Shown: positions 46,069-57,699, counted from the stretch's first letter. The stretch: DNA of 64,000 bases from Macrosoma leucophasiata (GCA_036365455.1 JAWQUS010000009.1:2510001-2574000), one strand, 5' to 3'. The notes: generated by a model not told the origin, from the letters alone. Numbers and translations: made by a program.

Positions 46069-46872
46069 CACAAATCACACTCATAAAATCGCTTCCTCTC
46101 TATCTTTCTAAAAACCTAAGTGCCTATAGTAGCAGATACATCCTACGATGATCTCGTGGGAGGTACTTATAAATACATACAGCATTTAGCAAAAAAGCAT
46201 CTTTTTCCTACTTACTTCTCACTTAACACTTCATTTTATGTTTCGCCAAAAATTCTGGGAGTATGGTGATTGGATTACAAAGTGTTGTAAGCCTTAATTG
46301 CTCTAAACGCAACCAATGATATATGTCACTTTTAATGGTCACGTCAGTGTCAGCTGTCAGAGTTAGCAGCTGACCAGGGTGACCAGATTTACCAGAATAT
46401 TGCTATTTTGGCAGAATTAAGCCCCTCATTTTAACGAATTTAACAGAAAATTAAAAAGTGGCAGAATTTGTAAAAGTTGAAAAACAAAAGACAACAAATT
46501 TTCTTCTCTTGATGAGCAAAAATATGAAATACTCCTTAGTGAAACTAAAACATTTCGTATATTACGGCTCATCAAGGAAAAAAAAGTAGGTAATGAATTT
46601 TACTAAATTAGCAAATCTGCTATATTCTTAGAGGAATATACCTAGCTAAATTCGAGAAGGCTTCTTGTGAGTTTGTTGTTGTTTATAGTGTATAAAGCAG
46701 AATGTTAAAAATAAAACTGGTCACCCTCCTAAAGGTACATAACTACGATGGCCTTACGTGTTTTTTTGTTATTAGCGATTAGAAATATTTTTGCAATCCA
46801 CGATGAAATCTGAAATAAGAGGCGTGAACTGCGAGTGTATTTTATCAGCTGATAGGCGTTTCGGCAACAACT
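46069..46872. other. Probable Fic upstream region
   Basis: No exon. It should contain the Fic promoter and 5' UTR; I see no clear TATA or Inr pair. Confidence 0.35.
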
Positions 46873-47903
46873 ATGTTTTTCATAGGTAGATCGAGCAACA
46901 CGCAAAGTTCGGAGATGAAGTGCGTTCCGCGAGTTCTTCACGCAAAAGTGATCATGGAACGATGTAAAACCTTGTTGATATTCTCGAGTGTGGTGTGCAC
47001 GTTCGCGGTGGTAATATCTCTGCACAAGCTGCTGACCTATGACGCCAAGTTTATCAAGCCGTTCGCGCCCATCCCTGCGGGGTTGTACGGCACCCAGTTG
47101 GAGCCTTTCGTGGACGACACGCCCCCGCCTCCGCCTCGACGACCAGACAAAGCGAGAGATGCGGAGGCAGTGGTGTCTCTAAACGCTGCACTAGAAATGA
47201 AGAGGCATGGTAAGACAGACAAAGCTTTGAAACTGTTCCAACACGCGTTTGCTCTGTCGCCGAAACATGCCGATATCTTAAATCATTACGGTGAGTTCCT
47301 GGAAGACACTAAGAACGATATAGTCAAAGCTGATCTCCTTTACACATTGGCATTATCCAATTATCCTGATCACACTGGTGCGCTAACTAACAGACAACGA
47401 ACAGCTAGTATAGTGGAAAATTTAGATAGAGAGATGCTTAGAAAGATTGATGAGAAACGAGATGCATTGCTGTCGATTCCAGAGAACAATTCAGCTCTAC
47501 GAAGAGCAAAGAAAGAAGCATATTTCCAACACATTTACCACACTGTAGCTATTGAAGGTAACACAATGACATTACAGCAGACACGGAGTGTATTGGAAAC
47601 AAGAATAGCAGTATCTGGCAAGAGTATAGATGAACACAATGAGATATTAGGGTTAGATGCAGCTATGAAGTATATAAACTCAACACTGTTGTACCGTATC
47701 AGAGATATTACGATGGGGGATATATTGGAAATCCACAAACGCGTATTGGGGCATGTTGATCCTGTGGAAGGTGGCCATTTCCGAAGGACTCAGGTGTATG
47801 TGGGCGGACACATACCTCCTGGTCCATCAGAGATACAGAGGCTCATGACACAGTTCTTGGAGTGGCTGAATTCTGAGGATGCTTTGGATTTACATCCAGT
47901 AAG
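46873..47903 (+). CDS. Fic: Fic protein adenylyltransferase (FICD), exon 1
   Basis: Exons 46873-47903, 48837-49034 and 50206-50338 give a 453-aa protein, close to human FICD (458) and fly Fic (492). It is an ER enzyme that AMPylates, and de-AMPylates, the chaperone BiP. Exon 1 encodes a signal-anchor helix at about residues 32-53 (TLLIFSSVVCTFAVVISLHK), a Pro-rich linker, TPR repeats at about 85-165 (KTDKALKLFQHAFALSPKHA...), a linker helix, and the inhibitory motif T-V-A-I-E-G with Glu228, matching (S/T)xxxE(G/N), where this Glu blocks ATP placement. It ends ...GGHFRRTQVYVGGHIPPGPS and HPV|AG in phase 2. I chose the first ATG; M15 (46915) and M28 (46954) are also possible starts, all before the anchor. 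Confidence 0.93.
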
Positions 47904-48836
47904 GTGAGTAGTATTATATACCCATATTTTTCACTCTTTCATGAGATTATAAAAGTATGACAACAATACAAAAGTATGCTTGTGACATGTATAATTTGTT
48001 ATTTATTGGTTAAATTTCATAGTCTGGTTCTGTGGTACCCCATTTTTAAAATATCAATTTTAATAATCTGACAAATTAAAAATAGCAGTGATGTTGTGAC
48101 CTTTTTTACATTTTTATCTGACACTGCAGCCCGCCCTGGCACAGGTAGCATTTATTATATGTAGGGTCGCGTCCGATAGAGATAGAGATGATCGGATGAC
48201 ATAGCAGGGCAGAAATGGATGCAATATGCAATATGCACAGAACCGTGACAGGTGGAGCAAGCTGGTGGAGGCAATATAAGTACGATTTCAAAACATTTCA
48301 AACAGGAACAAAATCCATTCACAACTTTCCAAGATTAGCACATACATACAGACAAAGAAAATAGAGGGTCTTTACTTTATAAATGTAGTGATTATGATCG
48401 TTTTATAATTAACATTTAATACATTTAAAAAAATCTTTACATTTATACATAATTAAATTGATCTTATCTTATCCAACACGGCGTATGGAGTTCGCAAAAA
48501 TGTTAAATACCTATAGTTTTTACTTAGTAAAATATTTCTTAATGATAATTTTCCTTAAACTTACTGAAATACTATTAATACATTGTTTTCATATTATTTC
48601 GCAATAACACATGCTAGTGACTAATATTTTTTTAAACAAAAATGGAAAGAAAAATTTGACTTCAGGCGAGACCTACAAATGTGAAGAAAAGGTCTGACAA
48701 ATCAGGCAGGACTTCGGTAGCTCAGTTGGAAGAGCGGCTGGACTAGGTTCCCGGTGGCCGCGAGTTCGAGTCTCACCTGAAGTCAATTTTTTCTTTAAAA
48801 TACTTATAATACAGATTGCGAAACAAAACGTTGTAG
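47904..48836 (+). other. Fic intron 1
   Basis: GTGAGT ... GTTGTAG. A one-armed foldback tRNA-like retroposon (48584-48800) ends about 36 bp before the acceptor. The rest is AT-rich. Confidence 0.85.
48584..48800 (-). mobile_element. Foldback tRNA-like retroposon, copy 4 (one arm)
   Basis: The tail is on the left (ATATTATTTCGCAATAACAC). The left arm is reduced to a stub (TTGACTTCAGGCGAGAC). A complete right arm lies at 48711-48783 (plus), starting ACTTCGGTAGCTCAGTTGGA. Its D arm is closest to a real tRNA-Tyr among the copies. Flanking sequence is only roughly repeated (AAATACT..TAATACA), so the target duplication is eroded or coincidental. Confidence 0.65.
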
Positions 48837-49034
48837 ATACGCAGCGCTGGCCCACTACAAGCTGGTGCACATCCACCCGTTCATCGACGGCAACGGGCGC
48901 ACGTCGCGGCTGCTCATGAACCTGCTGCTGATGCAGGCCGGCTACCCGCCCGTCATCGTCGCCAAGCAGCATCGGCATCTCTACTATCAGCACCTGCAGG
49001 CGGCTAACGAGGGAGACGTGCGCCCATTTGTCAG
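48837..49034 (+). CDS. Fic: Fic adenylyltransferase, exon 2 (catalytic motif)
   Basis: Completes Arg344 and encodes [20 protein letters not shown] and [32 protein letters not shown] is the Fic active site HxFx(D/E)GNGRxxR with His357 at residue 357 as the catalytic base. It ends GDVRPFV-AG in phase 2 at a weak donor (AG|GTTCGT). All core residues are intact, so the enzyme should be active. Confidence 0.95.
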
Positions 49035-49042
49035 GTTCGTTT

Positions 49043-49312
49043 ATTTTTTTTTATGTAATGGAAGTGGCAATCAAGCATACAGTTCACATTGATGTTGAGT
49101 GATGACTGCAGCCTGTAGATACCCACAAAGACCAAGATCAAAATGCAGATGCGTTACCACTCCTGAGGCCTTAGGTGTTATGCCTCTGTGCCGAAAATTA
49201 CAGGGCCGTACTAATGTACGCCCCTGTAATTTTCGTGTTCCGGTCAGGTGCTGAACACTACCATTTAGTTACTACGCCCGCGAGCTCCGTCACTGGAGCT
49301 CTACCACCGGTG
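49043..49312 (-). repeat. rep-A, internally rearranged, beside the Fic exon 2 donor
   Basis: T-run and TATGTAATGGAAGTGGCAAT to GAGCTCTACCACCGGTG. A small inverted piece (ACGCCCCTGTAATTTTCGTG) in the middle shows a local rearrangement. Confidence 0.7.
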
Positions 49313-49462
49313 AAATGTCAGTTTAATGGCATTTTTGTAAATGTACTGAGTTTTTGGCATTACCATTCATCTTCTTTCTTTGAAAAAATGATAACAAATA
49401 ACTAACAATGACAACATCAAGAATGACCGATGTGTTCGTTAATTAACATTGTTCCTACCTAC

Positions 49463-49514
49463 TTATACTCTCTCTGCCTTCCCCGTTAGGGACCTGGCGT
49501 GAAGATACATACAT
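49463..49514 (-). repeat. LINE 3' tail fragment
   Basis: CTGCCTTCCCCGTTAGGGAC, CTGGCGTGAAGATACATACA is the inverse of the tail next to the LINE fragment at 20490-20540, so it is a severely truncated copy of that element. Confidence 0.55.
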
Positions 49515-49872
49515 ACTTATACGAAAAACGCTACGATTCACAATACGTAGTAGGAGCGCCTATTGTTACTTTAAAAATGTTGATTTATCCCTTTAAAATA
49601 TTTGAAAAGATCGCAAATTTTTATTCAGCCAACTCAAAATTAAATCATAGTTCATACTTAAAAAGTTTAAATACCAATTATGCAGATATTATCTTCCGAT
49701 GTCACAACAAACACACAAAAAAGTTTACCGACTAACTTCAGACTGTCATTTTTATCTGTCGGTGTGCGCGCGTATTATAGGAATTCATCCTCATCATGCT
49801 TTCCAATCACGCCAAAAGAATAATAACATCAAAAACTACAATTATCCCACCCTACCCCATGATGAGGATTAC

Positions 49873-50147
49873 TGATGGTAGAGCTCCAGTGACGGAGCTC
49901 GCGGGCGTAGGCACCACCGCATTACCTAATATACTTGCCGCTAAATGGTAGTGTTCAGCACTATCGTGTTGCGGTCAGGTGATAATGTACGGCCCTATAA
50001 TCCGTCACTGAGGCATACCTAACACCTCAGACCTCAGGAGTGGTAACGCATCTGCATTTTGTCTTTGTGTGGGTGTCTATAGGCTGCAGTCATCACTTAA
50101 CATCAATGTGAACTGCATGCTTGTTTGCCACTTCCATTACATAAAAA
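49873..50147 (+). repeat. rep-A, full copy
   Basis: ACTGATGGTAGAGCTCCAGT to CCACTTCCATTACATAAAAA, with small deletions. It is inverted relative to the copy at 49043. Confidence 0.72.
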
Positions 50148-50205
50148 AATCACATCATCTGAAATCTGTACCTCTTTTCTTAAGACATTCGTTATGACAT
50201 TTCAG

Positions 50206-50338
50206 ATTCATAGCGCAATGCACGGAGCGCACCCTGAACCTGTACCTGTGGGCGACGAGCGAGTACAGCCCCATGGTGCCCGCCATCGGCGAGCCGCTCA
50301 TCCTCACCGGGGAGGACTTTGAGGACGATATCTTGTAG
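50206..50338 (+). CDS. Fic: Fic adenylyltransferase, exon 3
   Basis: Completes Arg and encodes FIAQCTERTLNLYLWATSEY, SPMVPAIGEPLILTGEDFED and DIL, with stop TAG at 50336. The FIA.CTE.TL..YLWAT block is conserved in insect Fic; the acidic tail after it is variable. Three exons in consistent phases (2, 2) make the model secure. Confidence 0.93.
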
Positions 50339-51089
50339 CACTGGCGACGTGCAGATTCTGTAACTTGCACATCATAGAGTCAGTGTCGTAGCGAGAGGCG
50401 CTGGGGCCCAAACCTCGAGAGGACTCAGGAATGTTCCACTCAATGTTCACACGTTTTCTATGAAATCTGTCTCAACCTCATTATTTCGTGGAAAAAATCG
50501 TGGTAAGAAAAAAAAGGCCAATCTTCTTCACCACCAATCAATCATGCCCTGAACGCTCATCATCATAACTATGATACTTTTTTTTTATGTATTGGAAGTG
50601 GTAAACAAGTATGCAGTTCACGTTGATGTTAAGTGATGACTGCAGCCTATAGACACCCACACAAAGACTAAGGTCAAAATGCAGATGCGTTACCACTCGA
50701 AAGTACCTGTATAACTGTATATCGTACGTTACAATCGAATTGATGTGCATAAAATATATTGAGATTGTCCTTAAGTAATTAAAAAAATAATATTTGTGAT
50801 CGTTTAAAAAGCTTTCACTAAATTCCTTATTCAAACTTACGAAAAATACTCGCTACACGACCCGTGTTTCAGTTTCAAATGTCGTTATTATATCAATCAA
50901 AAGAAAGCAAATATATTATTACTGTTTTAAGCGTGTATACAGATTTGCTTCGAGTGTAGGTCGTGAACACTAAACATACAACAATCAAGTGTTATCTTGA
51001 TTGTCGAAAGTGATTTTTTTTTTTATTGTTCTTACCCAACATGTCAGTCAATCCCGTGTTGTTTGAAAGTAGGAATTTTCGAAACAATC
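50339..51089. other. Fic 3' flank
   Basis: It contains a truncated minus rep-A (50578-50700). No clear AATAAA lies in the first 700 bp. Confidence 0.4.
50578..50700 (-). repeat. rep-A, A-tail half
   Basis: T-run, TATGTATTGGAAGTGGTAAA, then GCCTATAGACACCCACACAA, stopping after TGCGTTACCACTC. Confidence 0.65.
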
Positions 51090-51097
51090 ATTTTCTA

Positions 51098-51591
51098 TTT
51101 TATTTAAAGAAAAATGGAAAGAAAAATTTGACTTCAGGCGAGACTCGAACTCGCGGCCTACTGGGAATCTAGTCCAGCCGCTTTTCCAATTGAGCTACTG
51201 AAGTCCTGCCCGTTTTGTCAAATCTTTCCTTCACATTTATTGCATTGCTTTGTGGTAGCAGCAGCGCCATCTATTGCCAACTATGCTAGTTAGGCAACCG
51301 ATATAATAGACTTTGCAGTTTATTAAATATCGTAAAGAAGTCGCTTTTACCCTTAATAATTGTTTTTTTAAAATATTATTTCGCATTAACACATGCTTGT
51401 GAAATATGAAGGAAAGATTTGACAAATCGGGCAGGACTTCAGTAGCTCAATTTTAAGAGCGGCTGGACTAGATTCCCAGTAGGCCGCGAGTTCGAGTCTC
51501 GCCTGAAGTCAAATTTTTCTTTCCATTTTTCTTTAAATAAAATATATTTCACAAGCATGTGTTAATGCGAAATAATATTAAAAATATATAT
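51098..51591 (+). mobile_element. Foldback tRNA-like retroposon, copy 5 (both arms)
   Basis: Arms at 51131-51204 (minus) and 51436-51509 (plus); tail on the right; a piece of tail sequence (TTATTTCGCATTAACACATG) also sits in the spacer. The direct repeat is 8 bp (attttcta at 51090-51097 and 51592-51599). Unlike copies 1, 2 and 7 the two arms differ from each other (AATTGGAAAAGC against AATTTTAAGAGC; AACGGG against ATCGGG). Confidence 0.72.
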
Positions 51592-51990
51592 ATTTTCTAC
51601 TCATCGACTACGCCTCGCTACAATGACGATAAATAATCATCCTTTTACGTATTTATTATTATTGCAACTCAATGTTTGTATTGTAATATTTATTTTTCGC
51701 AATAACACATATGCGAGTGAACTTTAGAAATTAAAGAAAAAGAAATCCTTTTTTTCTTTGTCTTCAATGTTTGTAATAAAAATAGGACAGTGGGCATTAA
51801 GATCTCTGCGCTCGTGTAATTTTAGACGAATATTATTTCATTCAAATGAACCCGCAGGCGGGTTTTAATTGTGTAAGTGTTATGTATTATAATGTGTATT
51901 TATATACATTCAATGGTTAATCTTTTGCTCTTAACTACACAAACATTAAAGTATGTTATAATTAGACAACAAACTTTAATTTCGTGAATA

Positions 51991-52361
51991 ATATAAATAA
52001 TAATAATGGCAACCCATTATACGTCCCACTGCTGGGCACGAGTCTCTCCTTTTTGGGTGGAGGCCTGGAGCTTACTCCACCACGCTGCTCCAATGCGGAT
52101 TGGTGGAGGTGGGTGGGTTAGTGGCCAACCCGCTGTCGGATGTTTTCAAACCGCCCATAAGGCCTCCGACAAGGTTTAACGACTGCTATCCATCGATAGC
52201 AACCGGGACCGACGGCTTAACGTGCCCTCCGAAGCACGGAAACGCGCATTTAATTTGCCACTAGCGGTCACCTATCACACTACCCGACCGCGCCCGTAGT
52301 GCTTAACCGAGTAGATCGCTTACGATCTACACCAGCCGCTGGGCCATGCGCGCTTCATTTT
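51991..52361 (-). mobile_element. 5S rRNA-derived SINE, copy 2
   Basis: 371 bp, closely matching 17265-17633 in the opposite orientation, including CGACCGCGCCC..AGTGCTTAACCGAG (the 5S-like head) and the tail AATGGCAACCCATTATACGT. A 16-bp direct repeat (tttaatttcgtgaata at 51975-51990 and 52362-52377) is a clear target duplication. Confidence 0.8.
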
Positions 52362-52558
52362 TTTAATTTCGTGAATATGCAAAGTTAAATGGCTTTACCT
52401 CATGGGTTCCAGTTCCAGCTAACGAAACATTTCCTTCAATTAACTACAAGTGTTATGATAAGTCTTTATATACTCAAGTTGAACATGTTCATAAAACAAA
52501 AATAATATTGTCATAATTTTACAGCTAAAAATACAGCTTGGAAAACATCTTTTTAAAT

Positions 52559-52919
52559 TTTATTTTTTAAAGAAAAATGGAAAGAAAAATTTGATTTCAG
52601 GCGAGACTCGAACTCGCGGCCTACTGGGAATCTAGTCCAGCCGCTCTTCCAATTGAGCTACTGAAGTCCTGCCCGATTTGTCAAATCTTTCCTTCACATT
52701 TATTGCATTGCTTTGTGGTAGCAGCAGCGCCATCTATTGCCAACTATGCTAGTTAGGCAACCGACTGCAGTTTATTGAATATCGTAAAGAAGTCGCTTTT
52801 ACCCTTAATAATTGTTTTATATTATTTCAAAAATTGGCTTCAGGCTTTTTCTTTCCATTTTTCTTTAAAAAATAAAATAAATTTCACAAGCATGTGTTAA
52901 TGCGAAATAATATAAAACA
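52559..52919 (+). mobile_element. Foldback tRNA-like retroposon, copy 6 (one arm)
   Basis: Left arm at 52594-52667 (minus). The right arm is deleted except for TTGGCTTCAGGC; tail on the right. A 12-bp direct repeat (atctttttaaat at 52547-52558 and 52920-52931). Confidence 0.72.
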
Positions 52920-52931
52920 ATCTTTTTAAAT

Positions 52932-53487
52932 ATTATTTCATCAATTTTAACCCTCAATTACATAACTTGGATTTACTTTAATTAAAAATAGTGATTCTCA
53001 ATATTGTAAATGTGTTTGAGCTTTAGTTGCAACCTAGCGTGTACTGTGATATGTTTTTTCGTTTTAATTTATTAAATATTTGTTTCTGAACTCATTGCAG
53101 AGTTCGAAAGTACCTTATTATTGTACCATTATCTAAGTTAATTAGCTAAATCAATATATTGAGTACATTCTATACTTTACATAGACTTTATTACCTAATA
53201 GGATTTCCCTGCAACACTGATGTGTTGTTAGGAACACACATTATTGTTGGAGGGAATGTCTAGAATGTGCCTAAGATATTAAATCTATAATGGGTTTAAG
53301 TTTGTGTATTGTGTACTCATTATTGAACGGTCTTATCACTGTAGCGATTTCCCTGTAGACTTGAAAACAAAGCGAGCGCGCAGTGCGAGTTCGTATCAAG
53401 ACGCTAGGAAATCGTTAGTGTGATAAAGCCCGAAACAAGTGGGTATGTATGACATGTACCCATAGATGTAGTATTGTTGGTACCTAT
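52932..53487. other. AT-rich, nothing recognised
   Basis: No supportable feature. Confidence 0.35.
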
Positions 53488-53784
53488 GGGGCCATTTCTA
53501 AATTACATCACGCTAAAATAAGATTTCTCTGACGGAGGGGAGAGGGTCCCCTATTGTCACAATATGTCACAATATATATGGCTCCCCTAAAAATATTGCG
53601 TCACAAAAACTAAAGATGTCTCTGGGACGTCTCGGGCACGGGGGACAGGAGCCCCTAAATATTAATTTAAAATAATTTAATGAACTCCGAACGTCACGTT
53701 GAGCCCCCTTCCCCCCTGTGACTTGTCACGCTCAGCGAGACCCCTCCACCCTCTTCTATGCGAACATAGTTTATAAACGGCCCC
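53488..53784. repeat. GGGGCC-ended repeat
   Basis: GGGGCCATTTCTAAATTACA at one end and AGTTTATAAACGGCCCC at the other. Inside are GGGTCCCCTATTGTCACAAT and CTTGTCACGCTCAGCGAGAC. Resembles a lepidopteran non-autonomous element known to me by sight; the inverted end is only about 6 bp. Confidence 0.4.
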
Positions 53785-53792
53785 TATACCAG

Positions 53793-53924
53793 CCCCCTTA
53801 TTCATAATCGTATTTTAGCTAAAGTGTTGCTAATCTCTCCTTTGTCTTTTTCTATCCTGCACATCTGACAAAGACAGCATTCTATAGCTAAAACGTATCT
53901 AATATACGTTTATGAATAAGGGGG
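53793..53924. mobile_element. Short MITE with CCCCCTTATTCATAA ends
   Basis: CCCCCTTATTCATAATCGTA and its inverse TACGTTTATGAATAAGGGGG flank a 90-bp core with TTTAGCTAAAG/CTATAGCTAAAACG. A clear terminal inverted repeat with few mismatches. Confidence 0.65.
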
Positions 53925-56900
53925 TAAGTCTATGCATGTACCAGACCGTAGTTTGCAATGTCATCTCTATCAATCATGGTTCATATTTACGGTCTAATAA
54001 TTTAATATTTTGATTTGAAATTGTAACTCAAGTTTTATTTACCAAATGTAATATTTGTCTTCCGTGTTTTAATTTTCAGTTTGTATTGCATTTCCAATTT
54101 AACAGTACAAACTACAATGTAAATAGTAATAAAATTGTTGCATATTTAAAAAATCTGTTTTATATAAAAAACCTCGTCCGTATTACTCAATTCTAAAACA
54201 TAGCTAAAGAGTTAACCGTCAGTTTACGCACGAATGCTTGTGGCTATATATACTAATCGTTTCCTTGACATTAGGATTATCACATCCGGGATATTTCAGA
54301 AAAAAAATGTAGTTTATAAGCCGATATTTTACTTTAAATTGTGTGAACATACACATTCATGAGAACAGTGTTGTGGAATTGTGGAATCACCACAACCGAT
54401 TACCAATAGCAGGTTGAATAAAACAACAGAATCAATTTCGATTAATTTATTATTATGTGCGATGTTAAAATATGTTTATTATAATAAAGCATTTCAACTA
54501 GTAGGAGCCGCACGCACCTCGCATCACTCGCTCACCCACATCTATACAGAACCAATTCATTTCGTGGCGAAAACAAACCTGCAATCTCAGTACAATCATT
54601 AAAAATAAGTAAAGAGAGATTTCAAACATCGGCGCAGTGACTCTGATACAGAGTACCGATTTCGTTTAATTTATTAACAAGCACTATCTAATAAACTTTG
54701 TAAGCCGTAGTATACCTCGAAGTCTAACTAGCACTGGTTCGGATATTCACCCAACAAACTGTGCTTCTAAAACACCGTAACCTAGAGACGCTTAGCGCGA
54801 ATTTTAATAGTTTAGGAAGTTAATACTAAGTTATTGATAACAAAGGTAAATGATCTGTGTTTATTGGGATGAATATTCGAACAACTGCGAATGGTTGCAC
54901 ACAAATATTTGTAGATGGCGACACTGTCGTCAATTATAACTTGTTCTTTTTTTCGATTTCCGACGCAAAAGTTCACACGTGTTACAAATAAAAATATGTT
55001 TTGAAATATGAAGCAAGAAAAACATATAATTTAAACCTAGGAGTTCATTATAGAGTAACATTAATAGATAGATGATAGCACTTTACAAGACAGTGAATCT
55101 TGCGCGTCTTCTATTTCTGACGGTCCGAATCACTCAGTGGAGACCCGGAGGTTAAATAAGAAGCGAGTTTTAGCCTAGCACCAGTACAGATACCATAAAC
55201 AAAACTTAATTATCAATGCTAAACTAACGTCATCTGACAAGTTTAGACGCAACATTGGGCGCGAAAATATTTCTAATATTAAAATTCAAAGGCTACAAAG
55301 GAAATGTCAAGGTGCGTTCAAAATTGGCAGATTTCGTAGATTACAAAATTGTAAAATAATGTTAGAAGAGAAATGAGCCGGCGGCCGCGCCCCGGGGCGA
55401 GAGCGCCGCTTTCACAAACAAATATATTACAATTATTATCACAACATAATAAATAAGTCGCATTACAAAAAAAAAAAAGAAAATATAAGTATTGACTTGA
55501 AAAACTTACAATCATTAGTCTTTTTAAGTAGTTTTACTCTTTTTTTTAATTAAGGACGTACACCTTTTACGATTTTTATGGTGATGAAATGATTTTACTT
55601 AAATGGGCATGAGAAGTTTTCGTGGGTGAAAAATAATCTGCGTATAGAAATTTACTACAGAGACTTGTCAGTCAGCGTGACGCTGGACCGTTCGTCCCGT
55701 TCGTTTGAAAGAAGTCGAACGGGACAGAAGATCGTAGCAATTGAGTAAAGGACAAGCGCGAGTTTAACTCTGCAAATCCAAGAAGCGTCGGGAACATCGG
55801 TCGTGTATGAACTACGTGAACGAACGTAGTGAACGTGACTTGTTATGGGCAGAAAAATGAATGACGGACAACAGTTGTCCTTATAAAATAGACACCGATT
55901 GGGCTTTACAAACAGAGAGCACCAACAGCACAAACTAAGACATATTCAGTCAAAATCGTGGTAAATAATCTCTTACGAGAAGCTCGCTCTTTGCGGTCAA
56001 TATTACAGAATGCTTCACTTGTAAATCTTTTTTACACACAATTGCCTCAAATCGGTTTTATTATGAAATTTGATTCACGAATGAACCACATTCTGTAATA
56101 CATGCCAAGATACACTAGTCATTGATATTATGAAATAAAATCTCAATATCCTATCCATTATAGTGGTAAGTATTAATGTTTAAGCCAAAATTCATAATTG
56201 ATAATAAAATGTATAAGAGAAGATCGAAGAAGAAAAAAACTAAATATAAAAAGGTGAAACCATAAATTCTTTAAACTGTTGATATAATAACTAACAATAT
56301 ATATATGTATGACAAATGGAAAAAATAATATATCTCTTTCGCAGTAGTATAATGAGAGCAACTGTAACCAGCCAATATTTTTTTCACAATGTAAGGTATT
56401 TTAATTATATAACTATCAGTTCGCATAGGATAATCTCGATAAGATATTTCAATCAAAGTTATTTTGATCATTATAAATTGAATTTCTCGGATAACTATCT
56501 CGGATAACTTCTTTATAACTTAGGATTCAGAATTGTCTTCGTGTATTGAATGAAAAATATATTCGTTTTACAATGCTATATCGGAAAATGGCATACACAC
56601 GAAAACATTATGAGACAATCGCAACATATCACTTCATACAACCGATGATCACAATAATGAGTATTAGGCAATCTAGACACGATACTAAACAAATTTTGTC
56701 ATGCACCGGAACTGTCGTCCCGTTTAATACAAAAATATCTACAATTTTAGAAGTAGGCCTTTAGCGTAGGTAGTTAAATGCATCACTTAATGGTAAATAA
56801 ACAAACAAGGTCAACGTGGGTGAGTCCGAAGTCATCTCAGCGTATATTATTGCGAAACGTTCAAATGATTTATACATCTATACAAACAAATAAAATTGGA

Positions 56901-57075
56901 GTGTCTGCTTGTAATATGAAATAAACGCTTTTTAGTAAATACACATAAACATACATTTTTGTCTGTGTTTGTTCCGGCTAATCTCGGTAACGGCTGGACC
57001 TATTTGATAGCTCATGCAATGAGTAACTTAAGCTACTAGTAGCTTATGCTACTTTTATTTATGAATTATGTATCA
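53925..57075. other. Unassigned sequence, possibly 3' UTR of the minus gene
   Basis: No exon is supported. A short GC-rich island (55376-55412) and an inverted GTTCGTCCCGTTCG/CGAACGGGAC pair (55689-55722) stand out. TTTATT at 54448-54453 is an AATAAA on the minus strand and could end a long 3' UTR. Confidence 0.3.
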
Positions 57076-57174
57076 TACTAGCTGTGCCCACGACTTCGTT
57101 CGTGTAGATTACTGAACGATAATTTTGTTAAATTCTACGCGGACGAAACCGCGGGGACATCTAGTTTTAAATAA
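57076..57174. repeat. Helitron-like short repeat
   Basis: ACTAGCTGTGCCCACGACTT at one end and CTACGCGGACGAAACCGCGG followed by ACATCTAGTT at the other, resembling the ends of non-autonomous lepidopteran Helitrons. Internally deleted. Confidence 0.4.
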
Positions 57175-57459
57175 ATTGGCGAATGATAAATAGCAGAAAG
57201 TTATTAATACGGAATATATTTGCACAAGCGTTTTGGATATCTCAACATTCAGCATTTGGGACCATTTAACCTCTTACGCTAATAATATACACTGAAACTA
57301 TTAAAAAAACACCCCATCAACACGTAGCGTCCATCGCAACCGACTGCGTTGTTCTAGTTTGTGATATAGAAGGGCAGTCCACCTGGTCGGAGGCCCGTCA
57401 CAGTATATGGCATTACCCACAGTGACGTTCAGATTGACGAAGTCACACAAGTACAGTAC

Positions 57460-57699
57460 TCAACAATTAATATTGCACATCGAGCCTGCGAAAGAGACGA
57501 ACGGCTCGTTTCGACTTCGAAGAGAGTTATCTCTGCTGCACACTGCCTACGTAAGCACTAACAGACCGGTATTGGTCAAAACTCGAGCAAAATGGCCGAC
57601 AAACGTCAAATAGGTGCGGTGCGAAAGAGATAACGCTCTACAGACCCGAAATAAGCCGAAGTTTCCTTCCTAGGCTCGATGTACAATATTTATTGTTGA
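57460..57699. mobile_element. MITE, uninterrupted copy
   Basis: TCAACAATTAATATTGCACATCGAGCCT-type left end and its near-inverse right end (about 28 bp, few mismatches); 240 bp in all. The core holds TTATCTCTGCTGCACACTGC and GAAAGAGATAACGCTCTACA. It is the reference for the split copy at 21706-22478. Confidence 0.65.

Larger units (their letters stand above)
49035..50205 (+). other. Fic intron 2
   Basis: GTTCGT ... CATTTCAG. It contains a minus rep-A starting within about 10 bp of the donor, a small LINE-tail fragment (49463-49514) and a plus rep-A ending about 60 bp before the acceptor. Confidence 0.85.
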
